Source: Prevotella sp. (GTDB taxonomy: Bacteria; Bacteroidota; Bacteroidia; Bacteroidales; Bacteroidaceae). Taken from it: 64,000 nucleotides of DNA. A program made the translations under genes and the position numbers. Numbering within the stretch: position 1 is the first letter of the stretch; each line of letters begins with the position of its first letter. Below are positions 18,081 through 26,482 of this stretch, piece by piece. The stretch spans positions 1 to 64,000 of the forward strand of contig JAFUST010000059.1 in assembly GCA_017467535.1 (NCBI GenBank), read 5' to 3'. The notes under the pieces were generated by a model. It was not told where the DNA came from. It was given only the letters and a program-made list of their open reading frames with translations, and ran no database searches.

Positions 18081-18167
18081 AAAATCCCTCCCGCGTACCG
18101 TGCGCGCCTACGCGGTACGCGGGAAGAAAATCCTTAAAAACATCTGTTACATCTGTTCATCTGTTAC
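18054..18167. repeat. Nested palindrome
   Basis: The outer arms (18054-18073 and 18149-18167) match with one base missing, and are built from the motif AACAGATG. Inside them is a perfect 11-bp GC-rich stem, CCCGCGTACCG (18090-18100) with its complement at 18113-18123, around a 12-base loop. The right side carries one more copy of the CATCTGTTA motif. Confidence 0.8.
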
Positions 18168-18194
18168 AATCACCAAAGAAGAAAAGAAATGTAG

Positions 18195-18202
18195 TACCTT
18201 TG
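18195..18202 (+). promoter_or_regulatory. Second promoter-like -7 box in the gene-poor region
   Basis: TACCTTTG is present but no -33 box is seen. No convincing reading frame follows before tex. Confidence 0.35.
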
Positions 18203-18275
18203 TAATCGAAAGGCAGCGGTCTGGCAAGATGCGTCATCTACGGGTGCTCCGAGCGTCATCTTCGGCACAAAACGA

Positions 18276-18323
18276 TGGCACTTTAGGGAGTAAAGTATGG
18301 CACTTTAGGGGGGTAAAATGCCA
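18276..18323. repeat. Repeated TGGCACTTTAGGG motif with palindrome
   Basis: Copies start at 18276 and 18298. The second forms an imperfect palindrome, TGGCACTTTA against TAAAATGCCA, with 9 of 10 positions pairing. Confidence 0.6.
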
Positions 18324-18462
18324 TCGGAACGGCCCCTACTTCCTATCGCTTCGACCCCAAGACAGCACTCCTGCCCCTGCTACAGACCGGTGACGGAGTA
18401 CGCGGACCTGCAGCCGAAGTGAACGAGGGAAATGCCATCAAAGATGGCGAACTTCCTCCGTC

Positions 18463-18500
18463 TCGGCAAAAAAAAGAATGAATTCTTTTGTTTTGCTCTC
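18463..18500 (+). repeat. Palindromic box upstream of the tex promoter
   Basis: An AT-rich inverted repeat, GCAAAAAAAAGAAT against ATTCTTTTGTTTTGC (18466-18496), flanked by TCGG and TCTCG, overlaps the -33 box of tex. A similar box lies before glyA (59811-59853). Confidence 0.65.
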
Positions 18501-18517
18501 GACTTTTCGTAACTTTG
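18487..18517 (+). promoter_or_regulatory. Promoter for tex
   Basis: TTTG (18487-18490) and TAACTTTG (18510-18517) are 19 bp apart, 20 bases before the tex ATG. Confidence 0.8.
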
Positions 18518-18537
18518 CAGTCAAACACAACGGAGTT

Positions 18538-20673
18538 ATGGAAAAGAACATCATCGCACAACTGATTGCAAAGGGCCTCAATATTGCGGTTGAGGCAGTA
18601 GGAAACACACTCTCGCTGCTGGACGAGGGCTGCACCATTCCCTTCATATCACGCTACCGCAAGGAGCGCACAGGAGCACTGGACGAGGTGCAGATAGCCG
18701 CCATCAGTGACGAGTATGAACGACTGAAGGACATAGACAAGCGCAAGCAGACCATCGTGAAGACCATCAACGAGCAGGGCAAGATGACCCCCGAACTGCA
18801 GAAGCGCATCGGCGACTGCTGGGACGCCACTGAACTGGAGGACATCTACCTGCCCTACAAGCCGCGCCGACGCACGCGCGCACAGGTGGCCCGCGAGCAG
18901 GGGCTGGAGCCGCTGGCACAGATACTGCTGAAGCAGCGCGCCCGCGACCCTGAGGAGGCCGCCCGCCCCTTCCTGACGGGTGACATTGCGACTGCCGAGC
19001 AGGCCCTGAAAGGGGCGCAGGACATCATAGCCGAAACCGTCAGCGAGAACGAGGAGAGCCGACAGCGCATCAGGGGCTACTTCCGACGCACGGGCATCAT
19101 CACGTCGAAGGTGGTGAAGGCCAAGGCCGACACCGACGAGGCCGCCAAATACAGCGACTACTTCGACTGGCAGGAGCCGCTGCGCCGCTGCTCGAGCCAC
19201 CGTATGCTGGCCATGCGCCGGGGCGAGGCCGAGGGCATTCTGCGGCTGAGCATCGACCCGATAGACGACCAAGAATGCATCGACCGCCTGAACCGCCACT
19301 ACGTCTACGGACAGACACCCTGCGGCCGGCTGGTGGCTGAGGCCGTGGAGGACGGCTACAAGCGGCTGCTGAAGCCCCAAATAGAGACCGAGTTCTTCGC
19401 CCAGAGCAAGGAGCAGGCCGACACCGAGGCCATCCGCGTCTTTGCCGAGAACCTGCGGCAGTTGCTGCTGGGCGCCCCGCTGGGCCAGAAGCGCGTGATG
19501 GGCGTAGACCCTGGCTTCCGCACGGGCTGCAAGGTGGTGTGTCTGGACGCGCAGGGCAACCTGCTGCACCACGAGGCCATCTTCCCCCACCCGCCCGTGA
19601 ACAAGCGTATGCAGGCCACCATACACATGCAGCAGATGGTGGAGCAGTACCACATAGAGGCCATCGCCATAGGCAACGGCACCGCCAGCCGCGAGACACG
19701 GGAGTTTGTGGAGGAGGCCCTGGGCAAGCAAAAGCCCCAGATATTCGTGGTCAGCGAGGACGGCGCGTCGGTCTATTCGGCTTCACGGGTGGCCCGCGAG
19801 GAGTTCCCCGACGAGGACGTCACCGTGCGCGGAGCCGTCTCGATAGGCCGCCGACTGATGGACCCGCTGGCCGAACTGGTGAAGATTGACCCGAAGAGCA
19901 TCGGCGTGGGCCAGTATCAGCACGACGTAGACCAGGCGCGACTGAAGCACCAACTGGATCAGACGGTGGAGAGTTGCGTCAACCAGGTGGGCGTCAACCT
20001 GAACACGGCCTCCAGCCACCTGCTGCAGTACGTCAGCGGACTGGGTCCCACGCTGGCTAAGAACATTGTGGACTACCGCCGCGAGCACGGCGCATTCACC
20101 TCGCGCGACCAGTTGAAGAAAGTGCCGCGGCTGGGCCCATCGGCCTATCAGCAGTGTGCCGGATTCCTGCGCATTCCGGGAGCCGCTAATCCGCTGGACA
20201 ACAGTGCCGTGCACCCCGAGAGTTACGCCATCGTGGAGCAGATGGCCCGCGACCAGCAGTGCACCGTGCAGGCGCTCATCGACCAGCGCGACATCCGTTC
20301 GCGCATAGAAATAAAGAGGTATGCCACGGCCGAAGTGGGGCTGCCCACCCTGACCGACATCATGCACGAACTGGAGAAGCCCGGGCGCGACCCACGCGAG
20401 CAGTTGGAGGAGTTTGAGTTCGACAGCCGCGTGCAGACCATCGACGACCTGGAGGAGGGCATGGTGCTGCCCGGCATCGTGACCAACATCACCAACTTCG
20501 GTGCCTTCGTTGACGTGGGCGTCCATCAGGACGGACTGGTGCACATCTCGCAGATGGCCAACCGGCGCATTGCCCACCCCACCGACATGGTCAAACTGCA
20601 TCAGCACGTGACGGTAAAGGTGCTGGAGATTGACCATCGCCGCCACCGCATATCCCTCACGATGAAGGTATAG
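18538..20673 (+). CDS. tex: Tex-family RNA-binding transcription accessory protein
   Basis: The chosen ATG lies just after the promoter and gives 711 residues; an open frame 20 codons longer would include the promoter. Tex proteins bind nucleic acid and affect transcription and stress survival. The domains in order are the helical Tex N-terminal region, a YqgF/RNase H-like domain (VMGVDPGFRTGCKV), a helix-hairpin-helix region (LQYVSGLGPTLAKNIVDYR, KKVPRLGPSAYQQ) and a C-terminal S1 domain (GIVTNITNFGAFVDVGVHQD). Length is slightly below the usual 720-780. It is convergent with feoB, with only 6 bases between stops. Confidence 0.95.
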   Translation: MEKNIIAQLIAKGLNIAVEAVGNTLSLLDEGCTIPFISRYRKERTGALDEVQIAAISDEYERLKDIDKRKQTIVKTINEQGKMTPELQKRIGDCWDATELEDIYLPYKPRRRTRAQVAREQGLEPLAQILLKQRARDPEEAARPFLTGDIATAEQALKGAQDIIAETVSENEESRQRIRGYFRRTGIITSKVVKAKADTDEAAKYSDYFDWQEPLRRCSSHRMLAMRRGEAEGILRLSIDPIDDQECIDRLNRHYVYGQTPCGRLVAEAVEDGYKRLLKPQIETEFFAQSKEQADTEAIRVFAENLRQLLLGAPLGQKRVMGVDPGFRTGCKVVCLDAQGNLLHHEAIFPHPPVNKRMQATIHMQQMVEQYHIEAIAIGNGTASRETREFVEEALGKQKPQIFVVSEDGASVYSASRVAREEFPDEDVTVRGAVSIGRRLMDPLAELVKIDPKSIGVGQYQHDVDQARLKHQLDQTVESCVNQVGVNLNTASSHLLQYVSGLGPTLAKNIVDYRREHGAFTSRDQLKKVPRLGPSAYQQCAGFLRIPGAANPLDNSAVHPESYAIVEQMARDQQCTVQALIDQRDIRSRIEIKRYATAEVGLPTLTDIMHELEKPGRDPREQLEEFEFDSRVQTIDDLEEGMVLPGIVTNITNFGAFVDVGVHQDGLVHISQMANRRIAHPTDMVKLHQHVTVKVLEIDHRRHRISLTMKV

Positions 20674-20679
20674 AATTAC

Positions 20680-23085
20680 TCAAAGAAAAAGATTCAGCAG
20701 CGGCAGCGCCAGGGCCGAGATGCCCCAGGCCAGGGCCGTGGTGTAGAGTGCCGAGACGAGGGCCCACCGCCAGGATCCGGACTCGTTCTTGATGGCTATG
20801 ATCGTGGCCAGGCAGGGGAAGTAGATCAGCACGAAGAGCAGATAGGCATAGGCCGTGGCCGGCGTGATGCCGTCGGCCTGCATCTGCTGCTGCAGGCGGG
20901 TGTACTTCTGGCTGTCCTCGCCCTCGGCGAAACTGTCATCGTCGCCGAAACTGTCGTCGCCACTATAGAGCACGCCGATGGTGCTGGCCACAATTTCCTT
21001 GGCACCCACGCCGGCAATGAGGCTCACGTCGAGTTTCCAGTTGAAACCCTGCGGAGCGAACACCGGCTCTACGGCCTTGCCCATCCGCCCGATGTAGGAC
21101 TGCTTCTGCTGTTGCTGGGGGGTGAGACTGTCGTCGTGAGGGAAGTAGCCCAGGGCCCATACGATGATGCTGGCCACGAGGATGATGCCGCCCATCTTCT
21201 TCAGATACTCCTTGCACTTCTCCCACGTGTGGCGGAAGATGGCCTTGGCCGTCGGCCAGCGGTAAGGGGGCAGTTCCATCACGAAGGGGGTGTCCTCGCC
21301 CTTGATGACAAAGGTGGCCAGCACCTTGCTGATGATGACGGCCAACACGATGCCGATGGCATAGAGGGAGAGCATGATCCACGAGCGGTACTGGGCCGCA
21401 AAGAAGGTGCCGATGATCATGATGTAGATGGGCAGGCGGGCCGAGCACGACATGAGGGGCAGGATCATCATCGTGATGATGCGCGAGCGGCGGCTCTCGA
21501 TGGTACGCGTGGCCATGACGGCCGGCACATTGCAGCCGAAGCCCATGACGAGGGGGATGAACGACTTGCCGTGCAGCCCCATCTTGTGCATCAGGCGATC
21601 CATGATGAAAGCCGCGCGGGCCATGTAGCCGGAGTCCTCCATCAGCGAGATGAAGCAGTAGAGAATGAGAATCTGCGGCAGGAAGACGATGACACTGCCC
21701 ACGCCGCCTATGACGCCGTCGACGAGCATGGAGCGCAGCGGCCCCTCGGGTAGGGTCTGGCCCACCCAGTCGCCCAGCCAGCCCACCAGCATCTCAATCC
21801 AGTCCATGGGGTACTGGCCCAGGGCGAAGGTGGTCTGGAACATTACGAAGAGGATGGCGAAGAAGATGGGGAAGCCCCATATCTTGTGGGAGAGGATGCG
21901 GTCGATGACGTGGGTGGTGCGATAGGTGTCTTCCTTCGTGCCTGTCTTGTATCGGGCCTCCTTCAGCGCACCGTTGATGAAGCCGTACTTGGCGTCCATG
22001 ATGGCCGTCTCAGAGTCGCTGCCCGTCTCCTCCTGCACGCGGGCATCGGCCATGTCGCGGGCCAGCAACAGTTGCTTGCGCTGGGCCGACTTGTGCTCCT
22101 CGGTCATGTGCTGGCCCACGTACTGCAGCACATGACTGTCGTGCTCCAGCAGTTTGATGGCCAGATAGCGCGTAGAATAGCGCTGGCGGATATGCTCGTC
22201 GGCCTTCAAGTACTGCTGAATGTGGCTGATGCCCTGCTCTATCTCGTGGCCGTAGTTGATGTGCAGATGGCGCGTGGCCCCCTGCTTGCCCTCGTAGACC
22301 TGGATGACAGCCCGGAAGAGATCCTTGACGCCCAGGCCCGTCTTGAACGAGGTGGGAATCATGGGCATGCCGAAGAGCGACGACAGCGTGGCGATGTCCA
22401 CCGAGTCGCCGCGGCGCTCAAACTCGTCGTACATGTTCAGGGCACACACCGTGCGCAGGTTCATGTCCACCAGTTGGGTGGTCAGGTAGAGATTGCGCTC
22501 CAGATTGCTGGCATCCACCACGTTGATCACCACATCGGGCATCTGCGTGGCCAGATGCTGGCGCACGTAGAGTTCCTCGGGCGAATAGCAGGAGAGCGAG
22601 TAGGTGCCGGGCAGGTCGGTGAGCAGAAACTCATAGCCGAACATCTCGGCATGGGCCTCGGTGGCATCGACGGTAACGCCCGAATAGTTGCCCACGTGGG
22701 CATGGGCCCCCGAGGCATAGTTGAAGAGCGACGTCTTGCCGCAATTAGGATTACCGATGAGGGCCACATTGATGGTGCGGCGTTCACGCAGGGCCACGTG
22801 CTGCAGAAAGTCATCCTCGTGTCCCTGACGTATCTTGTACTCCGGAAGCGCCTCGGCCTGACTATCCGACACGACCTCTATCTGCTCAGCCTCCTGATGG
22901 CGCAGCGAGACCTCGTAGCCCATCAGTTTGTATTTCACAGGGTCCTGCAGCGGGGCATTGAGAAGCACCTCCACAGTCTTGCCTTTCACAAAGCCCATCT
23001 CGATGATGCGCTTGCGGAAGCCTCCGTGGCCGAGCACCTTGACGATGACGCCACGCTCGCCAGTCTTTAGGTCGGATAGTTTCAT
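20680..23085 (-). CDS. feoB: FeoA-FeoB fusion ferrous iron transporter
   Basis: The 801-residue inner-membrane protein imports Fe(II). An N-terminal FeoA (SH3-like) domain (about 1-75, MKLSDLKTGERG) is fused to a FeoB G domain with GNPNCGKTS, DLPGTYS and NMYD, then the cytosolic helical domain and about ten membrane helices including the Gate motifs GFGCNVPAVMATRT. The fusion is common in Bacteroidota. The start chosen follows the promoter by 8 bases; an upstream ATG 13 codons earlier lies on the far side of the -7 box. The mRNA is therefore nearly leaderless. The Fur-family gene in this window is a plausible regulator, but I see no clear Fur box. Confidence 0.96.
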   Translation of the reverse strand: MKLSDLKTGERGVIVKVLGHGGFRKRIIEMGFVKGKTVEVLLNAPLQDPVKYKLMGYEVSLRHQEAEQIEVVSDSQAEALPEYKIRQGHEDDFLQHVALRERRTINVALIGNPNCGKTSLFNYASGAHAHVGNYSGVTVDATEAHAEMFGYEFLLTDLPGTYSLSCYSPEELYVRQHLATQMPDVVINVVDASNLERNLYLTTQLVDMNLRTVCALNMYDEFERRGDSVDIATLSSLFGMPMIPTSFKTGLGVKDLFRAVIQVYEGKQGATRHLHINYGHEIEQGISHIQQYLKADEHIRQRYSTRYLAIKLLEHDSHVLQYVGQHMTEEHKSAQRKQLLLARDMADARVQEETGSDSETAIMDAKYGFINGALKEARYKTGTKEDTYRTTHVIDRILSHKIWGFPIFFAILFVMFQTTFALGQYPMDWIEMLVGWLGDWVGQTLPEGPLRSMLVDGVIGGVGSVIVFLPQILILYCFISLMEDSGYMARAAFIMDRLMHKMGLHGKSFIPLVMGFGCNVPAVMATRTIESRRSRIITMMILPLMSCSARLPIYIMIIGTFFAAQYRSWIMLSLYAIGIVLAVIISKVLATFVIKGEDTPFVMELPPYRWPTAKAIFRHTWEKCKEYLKKMGGIILVASIIVWALGYFPHDDSLTPQQQQKQSYIGRMGKAVEPVFAPQGFNWKLDVSLIAGVGAKEIVASTIGVLYSGDDSFGDDDSFAEGEDSQKYTRLQQQMQADGITPATAYAYLLFVLIYFPCLATIIAIKNESGSWRWALVSALYTTALAWGISALALPLLNLFL

Positions 23086-23093
23086 AGTGTGTG

Positions 23094-23126
23094 CAAAGTT
23101 ACGACTTTTTCGCAAAAGCCGCAATA
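23094..23126 (-). promoter_or_regulatory. Promoter for feoB
   Basis: On the minus strand TAACTTTG (23094-23101) is preceded about 20 bp upstream by TATTG (23122-23126). The start codon is 8 bases downstream of the -7 box. Confidence 0.7.
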
Positions 23127-23163
23127 CCTAAAAATGATGATTACGCGATGTGCGGGGCTACAA

Positions 23164-24141
23164 TCAGATGCTCAGTTCGTCGAGCACCTTGATGAGTTTC
23201 TTGTTGAAGGGCTTGTCGGTGCGGATGCACTCGGAGAACGGCACATAGACCACCTCGTTGTTGCGTATGCCGACCATCACGTTACGCTGCCCCTGCTTGA
23301 TGGCCTCGATGGCCCCCACACCGGTGCGGCTGGCCAGGATGCGGTCGTGAGCCGAGGGCGAACCGCCGCGCTGCAGATGGCCCAGGATGGAGACGCGCAC
23401 GTCGAACTCGGGGAACTCCTTCTTCACGCGGTCGGCATAGTAGAGGGCGCCGCACTTGGGACTCTCCGACACGATGACGATGCACGACTTCTTCGACTTG
23501 CGGATGCCGCGGGCCATGAAGTGGGCCAACTGGTCCTCCTCCATCATCTCCTCGGGAATGATGGCGGCCTCGGCACCGCAGGCGATGGCCGAGTTCTGAG
23601 CCAGGAAGCCGGCGTCGCGGCCCATCACCTCGACAAAGAAGATGCGCTCGTGCGAGTTGGCCGTGTCGCGGATGCGGTCCACGCACTCCATGATGGTGTT
23701 CATCGTGGTGTCATAGCCGATGGTCGAGTCGGTACCGAAGAGGTCGTTGTCAATGGTGCCGGGCAGACCGATGACGGGGAAGTCGAACTCCATGCCGAAG
23801 TTGCGCGCACCGGTCAGCGAGCCGTTGCCGCCGATGACCACCAGGGCATCGATCTCCTCCTTCTGACAGGTCTCGTAGGCCTTCTGCATACCCTCCAAGG
23901 TCATAAACTCCTTCGAGCGGGCCGTCTTCAGGATGGTGCCGCCACGGGTGATGATGCCTGAGACATTCTCGGTGGTGAACTGCTTCACCTCGCCCTTGAT
24001 GAGTCCGTCGTAGCCGCGGTAGATGCCCTTGATATTGAAACCATTATAAATACCCGCACGCGTGACGGCACGGATGGCTGCATTCATGCCGGGAGCATCG
24101 CCTCCGGAGGTCAGAATGCCAATCGTCTTAATCTTCGCCAT
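23164..24141 (-). CDS. pfkA: 6-phosphofructokinase
   Basis: The 325-residue enzyme phosphorylates fructose 6-phosphate in glycolysis. It has the PfkA features [10 protein letters not shown] (11-20), [10 protein letters not shown] with the catalytic Asp, TIGYDT and [13 protein letters not shown]. At 104-108 it reads GGNGS, where E. coli PfkA has GGDGS; the changed Asp helps bind Mg-ATP. Gly107 is kept, which favours ATP over pyrophosphate as donor. The gene follows nhaD by 32 bases and may be cotranscribed with it. Confidence 0.95.
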   Translation of the reverse strand: MAKIKTIGILTSGGDAPGMNAAIRAVTRAGIYNGFNIKGIYRGYDGLIKGEVKQFTTENVSGIITRGGTILKTARSKEFMTLEGMQKAYETCQKEEIDALVVIGGNGSLTGARNFGMEFDFPVIGLPGTIDNDLFGTDSTIGYDTTMNTIMECVDRIRDTANSHERIFFVEVMGRDAGFLAQNSAIACGAEAAIIPEEMMEEDQLAHFMARGIRKSKKSCIVIVSESPKCGALYYADRVKKEFPEFDVRVSILGHLQRGGSPSAHDRILASRTGVGAIEAIKQGQRNVMVGIRNNEVVYVPFSECIRTDKPFNKKLIKVLDELSI

Positions 24142-24173
24142 AGAGTGTTATGATTTAAAGTTAATTTGTTTTT

Positions 24174-25547
24174 TCAGGAGATGAAGAATATCTCGGCCCA
24201 CAGGATGAGCAGCCCAACCAGCCAGCCGACGAGCACCTTGAGCGTGACATTGCGGAAGTACCACCCCAGATGGATGTGCTCCATCTTCATGAGGGCCATG
24301 CCGCTGGCACTGCCCACGGAGAGCAGACAGCCGCCCACGGCCGTGCAATAGGCAATGACCTTCCAGTAGGCACCGTTCTGGGCATAGTCGCCTGCGCTCC
24401 AGACGTCGTAGAGCGAGATGTCGCTCACAGCAATGGTGAACGAGTCGACCAGTGCGCTGAGCAGTCCGGAGAGGATGCCGACGATCCACAGGTTGTCGAT
24501 GGTAGAGTCCACCCAGTCGGCCACATCGGTCAGCACGCCCGTCTCGGCTATGACGCCGATGCCCAGCATGATGCCCATCACGAAGAGCATCTGCTGATAG
24601 GACTCATACTGGATGGCGCGCGGCACGCTGCGACGCGACATCTGGTCGCTGTCCATCAACTTGCGGTTGAAGGCCTCGTTGACCACCCACAGCACACCCA
24701 GCACCACCAGCGCACCCAGGAAGGCGGGCAGACGCGTGATGCTGAGGAACGTAGGCACAAACCACAGGCCGCCCAGGGCCACGATGAGCATCAGTATGCG
24801 CTGCCAGCGGTTCAGGCGGGTGTCGTCGCCGCGATAGGGCGCCATGGTCCACTCGATGTCGAGCCGCGAGGGCAACTGGCGGTTGATGAAGACGGTGGGC
24901 ACGACCCAGGCCGCAATGGCGGGCAGGGCTAGATAGGATGAGAAATTGGTGGCCGTGACGGCCTCGTTGCCCCAGAGGATGAGTCCCGTGGGGTCGCCAA
25001 TCACCGTGAAACAGCCGCCGCACGTGGCCGCCAGCATGATGGCAGAGCCGATAAGCATACGCTGCGGACGGCTCTTCACGATGTCGCGCATGATGATGAG
25101 CATGACGGTGGTCGTGGTCAGGTTGTCGAGATTGGCTGAGAGGATGAAGGTGGCCAGGGTGATGGTCCACAGCATACGCTTGGAGTTGCGCGTGCGAATC
25201 CACTCGCGGATGAAGTCGAAGCATCCGTTGTTGTTGAGAATCTCGATGATTGCCATCGTGGCCAGCAGATACATCACCACGGCAGCCGCCTTGCCCACAT
25301 ACTTGAGGAAGATGCTGTCGTAGATGAAGTTCTTCACGTTCTGGCTGCTGGCTTCCGTATCGCCCAGGAACTCAGCGTAGGCACCCGGATGCAAGGCCAT
25401 CACGAAGTCGGTGCCCCAGCAGATGTACACCACCCATCCGATGGCGGCCAGGAAGATGGCGATGGCGCTCTTGTTGACGCCCGTCAGGTGTCCCGTCGCA
25501 ATCAGCAGGTAACTGAGTATCAGCAGCAATACGATGATCAGCGTCAT
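24174..25547 (-). CDS. nhaD: NhaD-type Na+/H+ antiporter
   Basis: The 457-residue protein has about 12 membrane helices and belongs to the ArsB/NhaD superfamily. It shows the NhaD segments SANLDNLTTTTVM and TCGGCFTVIGDPTGLILWG. It exchanges Na+ for H+ at the inner membrane, which fits with the Na+-pumping NQR complex encoded further on. The gene lies 20 bases after the OmpH-like lipoprotein gene in a leftward operon. Confidence 0.93.
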   Translation of the reverse strand: MTLIIVLLLILSYLLIATGHLTGVNKSAIAIFLAAIGWVVYICWGTDFVMALHPGAYAEFLGDTEASSQNVKNFIYDSIFLKYVGKAAAVVMYLLATMAIIEILNNNGCFDFIREWIRTRNSKRMLWTITLATFILSANLDNLTTTTVMLIIMRDIVKSRPQRMLIGSAIMLAATCGGCFTVIGDPTGLILWGNEAVTATNFSSYLALPAIAAWVVPTVFINRQLPSRLDIEWTMAPYRGDDTRLNRWQRILMLIVALGGLWFVPTFLSITRLPAFLGALVVLGVLWVVNEAFNRKLMDSDQMSRRSVPRAIQYESYQQMLFVMGIMLGIGVIAETGVLTDVADWVDSTIDNLWIVGILSGLLSALVDSFTIAVSDISLYDVWSAGDYAQNGAYWKVIAYCTAVGGCLLSVGSASGMALMKMEHIHLGWYFRNVTLKVLVGWLVGLLILWAEIFFIS

Positions 25548-25567
25548 GTGTGTGTCAGCCTATCGCA

Positions 25568-26176
25568 TTATTTCGTCTTGGTCGTATCGACAGGAGCGGC
25601 ATCCTTCTTGTAGCGGCGGTTCATGCCGTTGATGACGTCCTGGGTGATGTCGTAGCGCTTGTCGGCCTGCAGGATGGCAGCCTTGTTGACAATCAGGTCG
25701 TACTTCTTGTCGGCATTATAGTCGGCCAGGAAGTGGTCGAGGCTGTCCTGGAAGGCCTGCAGGAACTTGGCCTGCTCGTTGGCCAGTTCGGTCTCAAGAC
25801 GCTGCTGCAGGGCCATCAGGTTGTTCTGCTCACGCTGAAGGGCAGCCTGGGCACTCTCGGCCTGCTCGCGGCTGGTGAAGCCGTTGTTCTGCAGTTTCTG
25901 CTGGAAGTTGGCCACGTTGCGCTCCAACTGCTGGCTCTTGGTCTGAATGGTGTTGCGGGCGTTGGTTCCCTTCTTCTCCAGTTCGAGCGAGGTCTCCTTG
26001 GCAAACTCATACTGAGCGGTCAGCGAGTCAATCTCGATGTAGGCGATACGCATACCACCGGTCTGACCGTCGGATGCCACTGAAGGCTCGTCCATCTGGG
26101 GCGTTGAGTTGTTGCACGAAGTCATCACGGCTGCCAGGGCAGCAACGGACAGGAGAGTCAAAATGTTCTTTTTCAT
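25568..26176 (-). CDS. OmpH/Skp-like periplasmic lipoprotein
   Basis: A lipoprotein signal ends at Cys21 (VMTSC). The mature protein has a strand RIAYIEIDSL, a long coiled coil (about 60-150), and YDLIVNKAAILQADKRYDIT, the layout of OmpH/Skp chaperones that hold unfolded outer-membrane proteins. Unlike E. coli Skp it is predicted to be lipid-anchored. It sits between a small membrane protein gene and nhaD. Confidence 0.85.
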   Translation of the reverse strand: MKKNILTLLSVAALAAVMTSCNNSTPQMDEPSVASDGQTGGMRIAYIEIDSLTAQYEFAKETSLELEKKGTNARNTIQTKSQQLERNVANFQQKLQNNGFTSREQAESAQAALQREQNNLMALQQRLETELANEQAKFLQAFQDSLDHFLADYNADKKYDLIVNKAAILQADKRYDITQDVINGMNRRYKKDAAPVDTTKTK

Positions 26177-26202
26177 TTCTTTTCTTGGTTATTATTGATT
26201 GT

Positions 26203-26415
26203 TTAATTGGTTCGTTCGCTCACCGCCAGACGATTGCTTCGTCTCATCTCGCGGTCCTGGTCCATCACGCAGTGGATGTCGCGCTCACGCATCGCCGCAG
26301 AGTCATGAATATGCTGCGAAGAGAAGCGTCCATTCTTGCGAAAAACCAGTTTTATGCACAAAAATGCCATCGAGATAGCAATTATTAACGTGCTGATGAC
26401 GATTATTTCAACCAT
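26203..26415 (-). CDS. Small conserved membrane protein, 70 residues
   Basis: One N-terminal membrane helix (about 3-23) is followed by KNGRFSSQHIHDSAAMRERD and CVMDQDREMRR. This GRF...H...AMRxRxIxCVxxQDR pattern recurs in short Bacteroidota proteins of unknown function. It is probably an inner-membrane protein with a cytoplasmic basic tail and is first in the leftward operon with the OmpH-like lipoprotein and nhaD. Confidence 0.75.
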   Translation of the reverse strand: MVEIIVISTLIIAISMAFLCIKLVFRKNGRFSSQHIHDSAAMRERDIHCVMDQDREMRRSNRLAVSERTN

Positions 26416-26421
26416 TTTTAT

Positions 26422-26429
26422 TACTTTTG
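26422..26429 (+). promoter_or_regulatory. Promoter -7 box for pepD
   Basis: TACTTTTG followed by CGG on the plus strand. The -33 region is weak. It lies six bases from an opposing -7 box. The leader that follows carries repeated ATTAAAC motifs. Confidence 0.5.
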
Positions 26430-26435
26430 CGGGTG

Positions 26436-26443
26436 CAAAGATA
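26436..26443 (-). promoter_or_regulatory. Promoter -7 box for the small membrane protein operon
   Basis: On the minus strand TATCTTTG followed by CAC lies 20 bases before the start codon. The -33 region is weak. Confidence 0.55.
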
Positions 26444-26482
26444 ACAATTAAATATTAAACATTAAACATTAAAACATTAAAA

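Larger units (their letters stand above)
17736..18462. other. Gene-poor region with repeats and palindromes
   Basis: No conserved protein is visible in about 730 bases. The region holds a 22-bp direct repeat (17788-17809 and 17861-17882), a GCAGCGG/CCGCTGC inverted repeat (17879-17908), two promoter-like -7 boxes, one possible small basic reading frame, a nested palindrome (18054-18167) and a repeated TGGCACTTTAGGG motif (18276-18323). It may be the remains of a mobile or restriction-like element, but I see no transposase or integrase fragment. Confidence 0.5.

Noticed and set aside
18301..18462. Fragment of a protein gene in the gene-poor patch
   Set aside because: Short frames such as the one with YRFDPKTALLPLL look protein-like but I could not match them to any family with confidence.
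26444..26482. Repeated ATTAAAC motif before pepD as a regulatory array
   Set aside because: It is a simple AT-rich leader repeat, common in this phylum, with no symmetry or spacing that suggests a specific site.
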